From positions 1 through 64,000 of the forward strand of contig NZ_JANJZR010000016.1 of the NCBI RefSeq assembly GCF_024623065.1: 64,000 nt of DNA, given 5' to 3'. The position numbers and the translations under genes were made by a program. Shown one piece after another: positions 32,420-39,318 of this stretch. Under the pieces are notes generated by a model. That model saw only the letters and a program-made list of their open reading frames with translations. It did no database searches and was not told the DNA's origin. The DNA comes from Bacteroides acidifaciens. GTDB lineage: Bacteria; Bacteroidota; Bacteroidia; Bacteroidales; Bacteroidaceae. The stretch's first letter is position 1, and each line of letters opens with the position of its first letter.

Positions 32420-34471
32420 TTAATCATAGAAATTCCATGAAAGACCGAATTTTAGAAAGCGTGGGTTGATAGGGTAGTGGGGCGACAGGAAATAATTCGG
32501 TCTGCTCACACCTTGGTTCACATGATACATCATTACATAGAAACGAGTACGCTTTAAGTGCAGGTTCGCGTAAACATTCACAATCGGATAGCCGCCAATC
32601 TTTACTTGGTCGTTTGCAGATTGCAGGTGGAAGTTTTGAATGGCAGGCGTATACGCAGGGGCATTGTATTTGGTGAAGTATCGTACGTCGGCACCTAACT
32701 GTACGCTAAGTACTTTCTTTGCCAGTTTGAATTGCATGTAGAAGTTGTGATACAGTGAAAGGTCCGGTAAGGGAAGCACCGTCTGATCACTGGATTTCTG
32801 CCAAATCATTTCATTGTCAAGATGGAATATTCCGAGCTTGAAGTCCTGATTAAGGCTTGCCGATAGTACTTGCAGGCTTCCGCTTTTTTGTTCAGGCGTT
32901 GCCTGTTGGTTGAAGTAAGTATAGTTCTTAATATTTTCAACTCCTGCTTTCAACCGTGTTCTCCAACGGGCAATGCTCAGTTCCCCTTCGATGCGGGTAC
33001 GGAATTCTTTGTCCATGTCATTATCCCACAAGAAATGTTTGGAATGGTAATGACGCATATAGAAAGGGGCAAGTTTATTGCTGACCTCACCACGGGCTAT
33101 GAGGCTGACCGTGTCTTTCCACAAAGGGAAGTTAAGGTCAATATGTCCTTTCACGTCGAATTGTCCGATGGCTTTTCCTGCGAGCCCCACTTCGCCGATA
33201 GCATGATAATGAAGCACATTACCTTCGCCTTTGGAAAGTTCTCCGCCCACAAATATTTCGTTTTCATTGTATTTGTCGGGAGACAGGCTGCCGTTCATAT
33301 TCATCAGTGTGTACTTGCTGATTTTATAGGAAGCAAATGCGGTCAGACCGGCTTTGGCATATTTGTTGAAACCTTCGAGCAGGGCAATACCGACGGTGTT
33401 CTTGATTCCTACATAGGTGGTACTGTCGTGGGCAATCGGATTGTCGGGGGCAAGATAAGTATTCTGATAATAGTTTTTCTCCCGCATATCGTCATTTGAG
33501 TTGAAGGTGTGCCGTGCCCGCTCTACCTGAATGGTATGTATGAAGCTGGTGACCGGTACGAATTCCTGTTTGGTAGGAGTTGTGTCATTCTCAGCCTGTG
33601 GTATATCACGTTTGAACCCCAAATTATAACGTTGGGTAAGGAATACGTAAAAGTCGTGATTACGGTTGGTTGTTTTACTGAGCTTAGTCGGAATATTGGT
33701 TGACTCGTATTCCCTCTGTCCTTGGGCCATTTCTTCGGGAGCGGTGATATATCGGTCGTCCTCAATACCTCCGTTTTCATTTGTTTTCAAGTAATTATTA
33801 CTGTAAATGGCTTGCATCTGATACTTATCGCCAATATAGCTGCCGAAAAATGCGGCGTTGAAGTATGCAGTATTCTGATTGTTGTAGTACCCTCGTCCAT
33901 ACAGGTAGTCTATATTAAAACCAAAAGCCAGTTTCTTGTTGACATTGACGGAGAAGTATGATTTGAAATGTTCTTCACCGTTTACTTTATTACCCGCTTT
34001 ATGATAGGTAAGATTGGTGTAGGGTACGTTACTATTGGTGAAATTGAATTCTGTAGGACGGATAAAGAAACTGGAGAAAGGCTCCATAAAGATAGTAGGC
34101 TCCGGATCACGACGTTCAAAGAAGATGCGTGACATACGGGGAGAACCCATATTGGCAAGGTAGTTGTAATGTCCGGTCAGCCCGTCTGTAAGATTCGTGT
34201 TCTGGAAATGGTGGTAGGCAGTATCCGCCGGAATGATAGTCCGGTCGCCCAATTGATTTTTAATACGCCACATATACAATGTAGGCGCTAATCCCTGTAT
34301 TTCAACGTTTGCACTATCCAACCTGTCTGGAATCATGGCAGGGTCTACCTGATTACCATATTGGTCGTATCCGTTTTCGTCCACTCTTTGTCGACCATTA
34401 TCGAACTGTGCACGGACAGTTGTCAAACCTATAACGGAAAGTAGTATATATAATAGTAAGATTCGTCTCAT
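32420..34471 (-). CDS. Putative porin (Bacteroidota Porin_10 type)
   Basis: 683 residues with a signal peptide (TVRAQ|FDNGRQ). The mature N-terminus is acidic and polar. From about residue 100 on there are many amphipathic strands (SFFIRPTEFNFTNSNVPYTNLTYHKAG, KLAFGFNIDYLYGRGYYNNQN, FYVMMYHVNQGV) and an aromatic end, FGLSWNFYD. It matches the large putative porins of Bacteroidota. It heads a two-gene operon with the solute-binding-like protein. The -7 box lies only about 10 bases from the ATG, so the leader is very short. Confidence 0.8.
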   Translation of the reverse strand: MRRILLLYILLSVIGLTTVRAQFDNGRQRVDENGYDQYGNQVDPAMIPDRLDSANVEIQGLAPTLYMWRIKNQLGDRTIIPADTAYHHFQNTNLTDGLTGHYNYLANMGSPRMSRIFFERRDPEPTIFMEPFSSFFIRPTEFNFTNSNVPYTNLTYHKAGNKVNGEEHFKSYFSVNVNKKLAFGFNIDYLYGRGYYNNQNTAYFNAAFFGSYIGDKYQMQAIYSNNYLKTNENGGIEDDRYITAPEEMAQGQREYESTNIPTKLSKTTNRNHDFYVFLTQRYNLGFKRDIPQAENDTTPTKQEFVPVTSFIHTIQVERARHTFNSNDDMREKNYYQNTYLAPDNPIAHDSTTYVGIKNTVGIALLEGFNKYAKAGLTAFASYKISKYTLMNMNGSLSPDKYNENEIFVGGELSKGEGNVLHYHAIGEVGLAGKAIGQFDVKGHIDLNFPLWKDTVSLIARGEVSNKLAPFYMRHYHSKHFLWDNDMDKEFRTRIEGELSIARWRTRLKAGVENIKNYTYFNQQATPEQKSGSLQVLSASLNQDFKLGIFHLDNEMIWQKSSDQTVLPLPDLSLYHNFYMQFKLAKKVLSVQLGADVRYFTKYNAPAYTPAIQNFHLQSANDQVKIGGYPIVNVYANLHLKRTRFYVMMYHVNQGVSRPNYFLSPHYPINPRFLKFGLSWNFYD

Positions 34472-34481
34472 AATTGGGGGA

Positions 34482-34489
34482 CAAAGATA
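34482..34489 (-). promoter_or_regulatory. -7 box of the porin gene, near-leaderless
   Basis: TATCTTTG on the minus strand ends 10 bases before the porin start codon, so the transcript would have a leader of only a few bases. The region where -33 should lie overlaps the start of the GAGAATT tandem repeat. Confidence 0.5.
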
Positions 34490-34497
34490 CTTACTTT

Positions 34498-34581
34498 AAT
34501 TGAGAATTGAGAATTGAGAATTGAAAAATATGTTGCATCCTTTACTTACCGAGCAATTATTTCTTAATTCCCAATTCTCAA
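34498..34581. repeat. GAGAATT tandem heptamers with inverted partner
   Basis: Three tandem copies of the heptamer GAGAATT (34498-34524) lie about 50 bases from the partly complementary TTCCCAATTCTCAATTTTT (34567-34585). It fills the 120-base gap between the 2-oxoacid oxidoreductase operon's neighbour strands and the porin promoter, and may fold as a terminator-like stem. Such heptamer arrays are common in Bacteroides intergenic DNA. Confidence 0.55.
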
Positions 34582-34592
34582 TTTTTAATTTA

Positions 34593-35135
34593 TCAAACCT
34601 CACGGATTAACTCCATACCTTTCTTGATGGCTTCCTCATTCATGGGAATCAAGTGGTGGTGGCGTTCCGGCAGGGTTTTCTTCAGTCCTTTGATTACATT
34701 TTCCAGCGTGACAATCGGGTGGAGTTTCAATAAACCGCCGAGTACAATCATGTTGAACGCCTTAGCATTGTTCATTTCATTGGCTGCGTCCATTGCGTCA
34801 ATACGATATACTTTGATGTCCTTGCGGGTAGGCGGGTTGATGATTCCGTAACCGTCGTAAATCAGGATACCGCCGGGTTTCACTTTGCTTTCAAACTTTT
34901 CGAGTGAAGGCTGATTCAGAATGATGGCAGCATCGTATTTACTAAGAATTGGTGAGGATATTTTGTCATCGCTTACAATAACTGTAACGTTGGCTGTTCC
35001 ACCTCGTTGTTCGGGACCATAAGCGGGCATCCAGGTCACTTCTTTGCCTTCCATCAAACCGGAATATGCCAGAATCTTACCCATAGACAATACGCCTTGT
35101 CCACCGAATCCTGCTATAATTATTTCTTCTTTCAT
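34593..35135 (-). CDS. 2-oxoacid:ferredoxin oxidoreductase, gamma subunit
   Basis: 180 residues, the POR-gamma domain: EEIIIAGFGGQGVLSMGKILAYSGLMEGKEVTWMPAYGPEQRGGTANVTVIVSDDKI and the C-terminal LKKTLPERHHHLIPMNEEAIKKG. It is the small structural subunit that cradles the TPP site of four-subunit KorABCD/VorABCD enzymes. It is the last gene of the operon TPR, delta, alpha, small membrane protein, beta, gamma. The gene order delta-alpha-beta-gamma equals that of archaeal kor operons, but Bacteroides homologues are often named VorC, so 2-oxoglutarate and branched-chain 2-oxoacids are both possible substrates. Confidence 0.9.
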   Translation of the reverse strand: MKEEIIIAGFGGQGVLSMGKILAYSGLMEGKEVTWMPAYGPEQRGGTANVTVIVSDDKISSPILSKYDAAIILNQPSLEKFESKVKPGGILIYDGYGIINPPTRKDIKVYRIDAMDAANEMNNAKAFNMIVLGGLLKLHPIVTLENVIKGLKKTLPERHHHLIPMNEEAIKKGMELIREV

Positions 35136-35155
35136 TGTTCTGTTGACTTTTAGCG

Positions 35156-35920
35156 TTATTCTTTATCTTTTAAATCACCTAGCGGATAGAATGGGAACAT
35201 GTGTTCTTCCATCCATTTGTTCGCCTTCTCCGGAGTCATCTTCCAGCCTGAACTACAAGTGGAAACAATTTCTACCAAGTTAGAACCTTTACCGCTCATG
35301 GAATTTTCAAAAGCCTTGCGGATTGCTTTCTTTGCCTTGCGGATAGCCGGTACGGATTGTACGGACTGGCGGGTTACGTAAGCGGTTCCTTCCAGTTGAG
35401 CGGCGATTTCGGTCATCTTCAACGGATAACCGTGAAGTTCTACGTCACGTCCGTAAGGACAAGTGGAACTCTTCATGCCTACCAAGGTAGTCGGAGCCAT
35501 CTGACCGCCGGTCATACCATAGATAGCATTATTGATAAAGATAATCGTGATATTCTCGCCACGGTTCAAAGCGTGGATTGTTTCGGCTGTACCGATACAA
35601 GCCAAGTCACCGTCGCCCTGATAAGTGAAAACAAGACGGTCCGGCCACAGGCGTTTTACGGCAGTTGCCACAGCGGGAGCACGTCCGTGTGCTGCTTCCT
35701 GCCAGTCAATGTCCAGATAGTTGTAGGCAAACACTGCGCATCCTACCGGAGAGATGCCCACCGTTTTGTCCTCCATGCCCATTTCCTCTATCACTTCGGC
35801 AATGAGCTTGTGTACCACACCGTGACTGCAACCCGGACAGTAGTGCATGGCATTATCGTTCATCAGAGTCGGTTTCTTGTAAACCAGATTCTCGGGTTTG
35901 ATTATTTCTTCTTTAGTCAT
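35156..35920 (-). CDS. 2-oxoacid:ferredoxin oxidoreductase, beta (TPP-binding) subunit
   Basis: 254 residues. HYCPGCSHGVVHKLIAEVIEE supplies the CxGCxH-type motif seen in these subunits. The thiamine pyrophosphate motif GDGDLACIGTAETIHALNRGENITIIFINNAIYGMTGGQM is complete (GDGD to NN). Together with the alpha subunit it decarboxylates a 2-oxoacid to acyl-CoA and passes electrons to ferredoxin in the cytoplasm. It starts 12 bases after the 57-residue membrane gene and is followed 20 bases later by gamma. Confidence 0.93.
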   Translation of the reverse strand: MTKEEIIKPENLVYKKPTLMNDNAMHYCPGCSHGVVHKLIAEVIEEMGMEDKTVGISPVGCAVFAYNYLDIDWQEAAHGRAPAVATAVKRLWPDRLVFTYQGDGDLACIGTAETIHALNRGENITIIFINNAIYGMTGGQMAPTTLVGMKSSTCPYGRDVELHGYPLKMTEIAAQLEGTAYVTRQSVQSVPAIRKAKKAIRKAFENSMSGKGSNLVEIVSTCSSGWKMTPEKANKWMEEHMFPFYPLGDLKDKE

Positions 35921-35932
35921 AACTTCATCTCC

Positions 35933-36106
35933 TTATCTGTTGGTGAACCGTATAAAAAACTCCATCAGCTTGACAAAGATTGCCGCGCCGCATACGTAGA
36001 TAAACATTTTGAAATCATCTTTTGCTACAAAGTAGGTGATGATGGCTGCAACAGCCAATATCATAAATAGGATGTTCAGTACGTTTCTTATTTTATCGGG
36101 ATTCAT
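35933..36106 (-). CDS. 57-residue two-pass membrane protein in the 2-oxoacid oxidoreductase operon
   Basis: This ORF is too short for the supplied track. Read on the minus strand from ATG at 36106, it gives MNPDKIRNVLNILFMILAVA, a further hydrophobic run, the charged turn VAKDDFKM, then FIYVCGAAIFVKLMEFFIRF and a final TNR. Two hydrophobic helices (about 10-27 and 34-52) are clear. It starts 7 bases after the alpha-subunit stop and ends 12 bases before the beta-subunit start, so it is surely part of the operon. I do not recognise the family. A membrane tether or electron-transfer adaptor for an otherwise soluble enzyme is the obvious inference; a structural or unrelated role is possible. Confidence 0.75.
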   Translation of the reverse strand: MNPDKIRNVLNILFMILAVAAIITYFVAKDDFKMFIYVCGAAIFVKLMEFFIRFTNR

Positions 36107-36113
36107 TGTTTCG

Positions 36114-37196
36114 TTATTTGATTATTTTTTCTTTCAAGGCAGCTACAATCTCATCCGGATCGGGAACGATGCCACCTAGACGTCCGAAATGTTCTACCTT
36201 TACTTTACCGTTAACAGCGAGACGGACATCTTCAATCATCTGTCCGGCATTTAGTTCCGTAACGAGCATGCCTTTTACTTTATCAGCGTATGCAGCAATC
36301 GCTTTGGTTGGGAACGGCCATAGTGTAATCGGGCGAAGGATACCTACTTTAATTCCTTTTTCACGGGCTAGTTCCATTGCTTTCTGACCAATACGTGCCA
36401 TTGAACCGAAAGCGATAATCAAATACTCTGCATCTTCGCAGTTGATCTCTTCGAAGCGTACTTCGTTTTCTTCAATTTCACGATATTTAGCTTGAAAACG
36501 GAGGTTGTTGATTTCCATGGCTTCCGGTTTCAATTCAAGGGAAGTGATAATATTAGGTTTGCGGTCTTTCGCTTTTCCGGTAGCAGCCCATGGACATTGT
36601 TCAATTACTTCTGCTTCAGTACGGCGTGGCTTTTGTGCAGGAAGAACAACCTTTTCCATCATCTGACCGATCACACCGTCGGCAAGGATGATAGCCGGAT
36701 TACGGTATTTAAAAGCCAGTTCGAATCCTAATGCTACGAAATCCGCCATTTCCTGTACGGATGCCGGAGCGAGGGCAATCAGTTTGTAGTCTCCATGGCC
36801 ACCACCTTTTACTGTCTGGAAGTAGTCTGCCTGGCTAGGTTGGATAGTTCCCAATCCGGGACCGCCACGCATTACATTCACAATCAGACAAGGAAGTTCG
36901 GCACCGGCCAAATAAGAGATTCCCTCTTGTTTCAAGCTCACACCCGGACTTGAAGAGGAGGTCATTACCTTCTTTCCGCTACCTGCACCTCCATATACCA
37001 TATTGATAGCTGCCACTTCACTTTCCGCTTGGAGTACTACCATGCCGGTTGTTTCCCACGGTTTCAGTTCGGCAAGCGTTTCCAACACTTCCGATTGGGG
37101 AGTAATTGGATAACCGAAGTAACCGTCGGCACCGCAACGGATAGCTGCGTGGGCGATGGCTTCGTTTCCTTTCATTAATACAACTTCTTCTGCCAT
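36114..37196 (-). CDS. 2-oxoacid:ferredoxin oxidoreductase, alpha subunit
   Basis: 360 residues. The N-terminal pyrimidine-binding domain starts VLMKGNEAIAHAAIRCGADGYFGYPITPQSEVLETLAEL, then AESEVAAINMVYGGAGSGKKVMTSSSSPGVSLKQEGISYLAGAELPCLIVNVMRGGPGLGTIQPSQADY. The second domain (about 240-355, DAEYLIIAFGSMARIGQKAMELAREKGIKVGILRPITLWPFP) is the transketolase-C-like domain II. This matches VorB/KorA alpha subunits. The YPITPQSE motif binds the 2-oxoacid/TPP region. The ferredoxin-like delta gene precedes it by 11 bases. Confidence 0.93.
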   Translation of the reverse strand: MAEEVVLMKGNEAIAHAAIRCGADGYFGYPITPQSEVLETLAELKPWETTGMVVLQAESEVAAINMVYGGAGSGKKVMTSSSSPGVSLKQEGISYLAGAELPCLIVNVMRGGPGLGTIQPSQADYFQTVKGGGHGDYKLIALAPASVQEMADFVALGFELAFKYRNPAIILADGVIGQMMEKVVLPAQKPRRTEAEVIEQCPWAATGKAKDRKPNIITSLELKPEAMEINNLRFQAKYREIEENEVRFEEINCEDAEYLIIAFGSMARIGQKAMELAREKGIKVGILRPITLWPFPTKAIAAYADKVKGMLVTELNAGQMIEDVRLAVNGKVKVEHFGRLGGIVPDPDEIVAALKEKIIK

Positions 37197-37207
37197 ATTC
37201 TTTTCTT

Positions 37208-37435
37208 TTATTCTACTTTTACTTTATACACTGAGATACATCCGTCCGGACAAACCGTTGCACACGAGCTGCATCCGTTACAGGTATCTTCCTTCACTTG
37301 CCAGGCATAGTTATAGCCTTTCATGTTTACCTCTTTATTGAGGGCGATTACATCGAGCGGACACGCCACTACACACAGGTTGCATCCTTTGCAACGCTCC
37401 GTGTCGACTACGATTGCTCCTTTGATTTTTGCCAT
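37208..37435 (-). CDS. Ferredoxin-like delta subunit, 2 x [4Fe-4S]
   Basis: 75 residues with two canonical clusters: CKGCNLCVVACP and CNGCSSCATVCPDGC. It is the electron-transfer subunit of the 2-oxoacid oxidoreductase and hands electrons to a free ferredoxin. It lies first among the enzyme genes, 54 bases after the TPR gene and 11 bases before alpha. Confidence 0.93.
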   Translation of the reverse strand: MAKIKGAIVVDTERCKGCNLCVVACPLDVIALNKEVNMKGYNYAWQVKEDTCNGCSSCATVCPDGCISVYKVKVE

Positions 37436-37489
37436 AATCTTTATTTTATTACGTTATTTTTGAGTACGGTTATTGATTATACATCTTTT

Positions 37490-37771
37490 TTATTGATTGA
37501 ACATATCCTTGTTGTAGAAGTTGAGGATATCTATTGCCATCTTCCTGGCCTGAGCGGCAGGACTGTCCGGATTGATCTCGATGGCATACTGGTAGTTGTC
37601 CAGTGCCTGCTTCCAATCTCCTTTCTTTCGGTAGGCATTTCCCCGTAAATAGTAAAGAGTATCTTTTTCTTCTTTGGCAGAAGTGTCCCGGAGAAGCTGG
37701 TCCAATTGCTTAATCGCTGTGTCCACGTCCCCCTGATTGATTAGCTCTTTTAGGTTGTCTATTTGCTCCAT
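37490..37771 (-). CDS. Small TPR-repeat protein heading the 2-oxoacid oxidoreductase operon
   Basis: From ATG 37771 (MEQIDNLKELINQGDVD) this gives 93 residues with two to three tetratricopeptide helices (DTLYYLRGNAYRKKGDWKQALDNYQYAIEINPDSPAAQARKMA). The tracked start at 37909 reads through the promoter and I reject it. A TATCTTTG -7 box lies 29 bases upstream. TPR proteins bind partner proteins; the consistent inference is an assembly or scaffolding role for the downstream complex, but that is only from position. Confidence 0.85.
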   Translation of the reverse strand: MEQIDNLKELINQGDVDTAIKQLDQLLRDTSAKEEKDTLYYLRGNAYRKKGDWKQALDNYQYAIEINPDSPAAQARKMAIDILNFYNKDMFNQ

Positions 37772-37799
37772 TTCTTTCGTCTTTCGGGATTCTGAAACG

Positions 37800-37833
37800 C
37801 AAAGATAGTTTTTATTTATGTAAACAGGGCAAA
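37800..37833 (-). promoter_or_regulatory. Promoter of the TPR/2-oxoacid oxidoreductase operon
   Basis: On the minus strand TATCTTTG (37800-37807) is a perfect -7 box and TTTG (37830-37833) a -33 element, 22 bases apart. It sits 29 bases before the TPR start codon. Confidence 0.65.
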
Positions 37834-37862
37834 TGAGGACGGAAATTTGCATCGTTTTGAGT

Positions 37863-38126
37863 TTATTGCATATTGGGTGAATAAATAGTACTATATGTCT
37901 CATTATCACAGGGACTGGCAGGAAGAAACCTATGTGAATATATTGGGATTAGTTTGTAAAATAGTTCGGCTATGTGGATTTGCTTTGCCAAGGAATCAGG
38001 CTTTTTACCCCAATCGGCATGCCAGGAAGCATTATTTCTTATGTCAAAAGCAATTCCTTCAAAGGCCCAGTAAAGTCTTGACTTTACATTTTTCGTTGAA
38101 TACCAATTGACAAAGTCATTAGACAT
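37863..38126 (-). pseudogene. Remnant of an SMI1/KNR4-like (immunity-type) protein
   Basis: The minus-strand ORF reads SNDFVNWYSTKNVKSRLYW, then WHADWGKKPDSLAKQIHIAELFYKLIPIYSHRFLPASP. The WG...PDSLA...L.PIYSHRF.P pattern recalls the C-terminal half of SMI1/KNR4-type immunity proteins, where an invariant NPVFS..QTDIIYYG segment normally follows. Here that segment is absent and the frame ends after CDNETYSTIYSPNMQ. No N-terminal domain precedes it; a stop lies six codons before the ATG. So it looks truncated at both ends. No toxin or other immunity gene is visible nearby. A recalled motif match, not a search result. Confidence 0.4.
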
Positions 38127-38180
38127 AGGCTCACTCTTTATTTATTGGAGTTATCAGCTAAATATCTTTATGAAGATATA

Positions 38181-38254
38181 CCCTTCACCTCTTTTTTAAT
38201 ATCTTTTATATCACTTTGTTCATCAGTGATAGTGGGTAAGGGATGAGTGAAGGG
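38181..38254. repeat. Nested inverted repeats upstream of the DUF456 gene
   Basis: CCCTTCAC (38181-38188) pairs with GTGAAGGG (38247-38254), and inside it TATCACT (38209-38215) pairs with AGTGATA (38225-38231). The rest of 38127-38331 shows no gene. Confidence 0.4.
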
Positions 38255-38331
38255 GCGAAATAATTCTTGATGTTGGCTTGTATTTACTGAAAGATACTGT
38301 ACTTTTGTGCAGATATTAAAATGTATAGACT

Positions 38332-38811
38332 ATGTTGGATATTGTTTTGATTGTGATAAGTGCCCTTTGTCTGATAGCCGGATTGGCAGGTTGTATTCTT
38401 CCGTTTCTTCCGGGACCACCTATTGCTTATTTGGGATTGGTTTTTCTGCATTTGACGGATAAAGTACAATATAGTACGACGCAATTTATCGTATGGTTAT
38501 TGATTGTAGCTGTATTGCAGGTATTGGATTATTTCACTCCGATGTTGGGAAGTAAATATAGCGGCGGCAGTAAATGGGGAAATTGGGGATGTATCATCGG
38601 AACGTTGGTCGGGCTTCTTTTCTTGCCTTGGGGAATTATTGTCGGTCCCTTTCTTGGTGCCGTGATTGGTGAATTATTGGGAAATAAGGAGTTTTCCCAG
38701 GCACTAAAATCCGGATTCGGTTCATTGCTCGGATTTATTCTCGGCACTTTGCTGAAATTTGTTATCTGCGGTTATTTCTGTTATCAGTTTATAGTCGGGC
38801 TTGTCCGGTGA
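38332..38811 (+). CDS. DUF456 family integral membrane protein
   Basis: 159 residues, nearly all hydrophobic, with about five to six helices broken by glycine-rich loops. The family pattern is visible: GCILPFLPGPPIAYLGLVFLHL, LGSKYSGGSKWGNWGCIIGTLVGLLFLPWGIIVGPFLGAVIGELLGN and the C-terminal LGTLLKFVICGYFCYQF. DUF456 proteins are inner-membrane proteins of unknown function with a duplicated glycine-zipper-like motif. It is a lone plus-strand gene between minus-strand operons. Confidence 0.88.
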   Translation: MLDIVLIVISALCLIAGLAGCILPFLPGPPIAYLGLVFLHLTDKVQYSTTQFIVWLLIVAVLQVLDYFTPMLGSKYSGGSKWGNWGCIIGTLVGLLFLPWGIIVGPFLGAVIGELLGNKEFSQALKSGFGSLLGFILGTLLKFVICGYFCYQFIVGLVR

Positions 38812-38824
38812 AGCAGGTATAAAA

Positions 38825-38859
38825 ATAAAGCTGCCCTTCAAAAAGAAGAACAGCTTTAT
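38825..38859. terminator. Terminator between DUF456 and rpiB
   Basis: ATAAAGCTG (38825-38833) pairs with CAGCTTTAT (38851-38859); the A run on the left becomes a U run on the minus strand, so it best terminates the rpiB transcript and may serve both convergent genes. Confidence 0.7.
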
Positions 38860-38883
38860 ATCTGTTTGATTTATCTTCAGGCT

Positions 38884-39318
38884 TTATTTTACCGGAATCT
38901 TATCAATGCGGTTCTGATGGCGTCCACCTTCAAACTCTGTAGAGAAGAACTCTGTCAGAATCATGTCCGCTTCTTCAGTACTGATAAAACGTCCCGGCAT
39001 CACCAGAATATTGGCGTCATTGTGCTGACGGGCCAAGTGTGCGATTTCTGCGTTCCAGCAGAGTGCAGCACGAATTCCCTGATGCTTGTTCAACGTCATA
39101 TTGATTCCGTTTCCGCTGCCACAGATAGCGATACCGGGATAACATCCACCCGATTCCACTGCGAGGGCTAGCGGATGGGCATAGTCCGGATAGTCTACGC
39201 TTGCGGTAGAGTTTGTTCCGAAATCTTTGTATGCCCAGCCTTTTGCTTCCAACCAGCCGCGAACATATTCTTTCAGTTCAAAGCCGGCATGGTCGCATGC
39301 TAATCCGATTGTTTTCAT
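38884..39318 (-). CDS. rpiB: Ribose 5-phosphate isomerase B
   Basis: 144 residues of the RpiB/LacA/LacB fold: IGLACDHAGFELKEYV, DFGTNSTASVDYPDYAHPLA, GIAICGSGNGINMTLNKHQGIRAALCWNAEIAHLARQHNDANILVMPGRF. The Cys in ICGSGNG is the catalytic base and the phosphate loop is intact. It interconverts ribulose 5-phosphate and ribose 5-phosphate. Its ATG shares one base with the transketolase stop, so the two are translationally coupled; both process pentose phosphates from arabinose. Confidence 0.94.
   Translation of the reverse strand: MKTIGLACDHAGFELKEYVRGWLEAKGWAYKDFGTNSTASVDYPDYAHPLALAVESGGCYPGIAICGSGNGINMTLNKHQGIRAALCWNAEIAHLARQHNDANILVMPGRFISTEEADMILTEFFSTEFEGGRHQNRIDKIPVK

Noticed and set aside
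37772-37909. Upstream extension of the TPR ORF
   Set aside because: It reads through a perfect -7/-33 promoter; MEQIDN at 37771 is the sensible start.
38181-38254. Nested inverted repeats as an attachment site or IS end
   Set aside because: Arms are only 7-8 bp, with no target duplication or transposase nearby.
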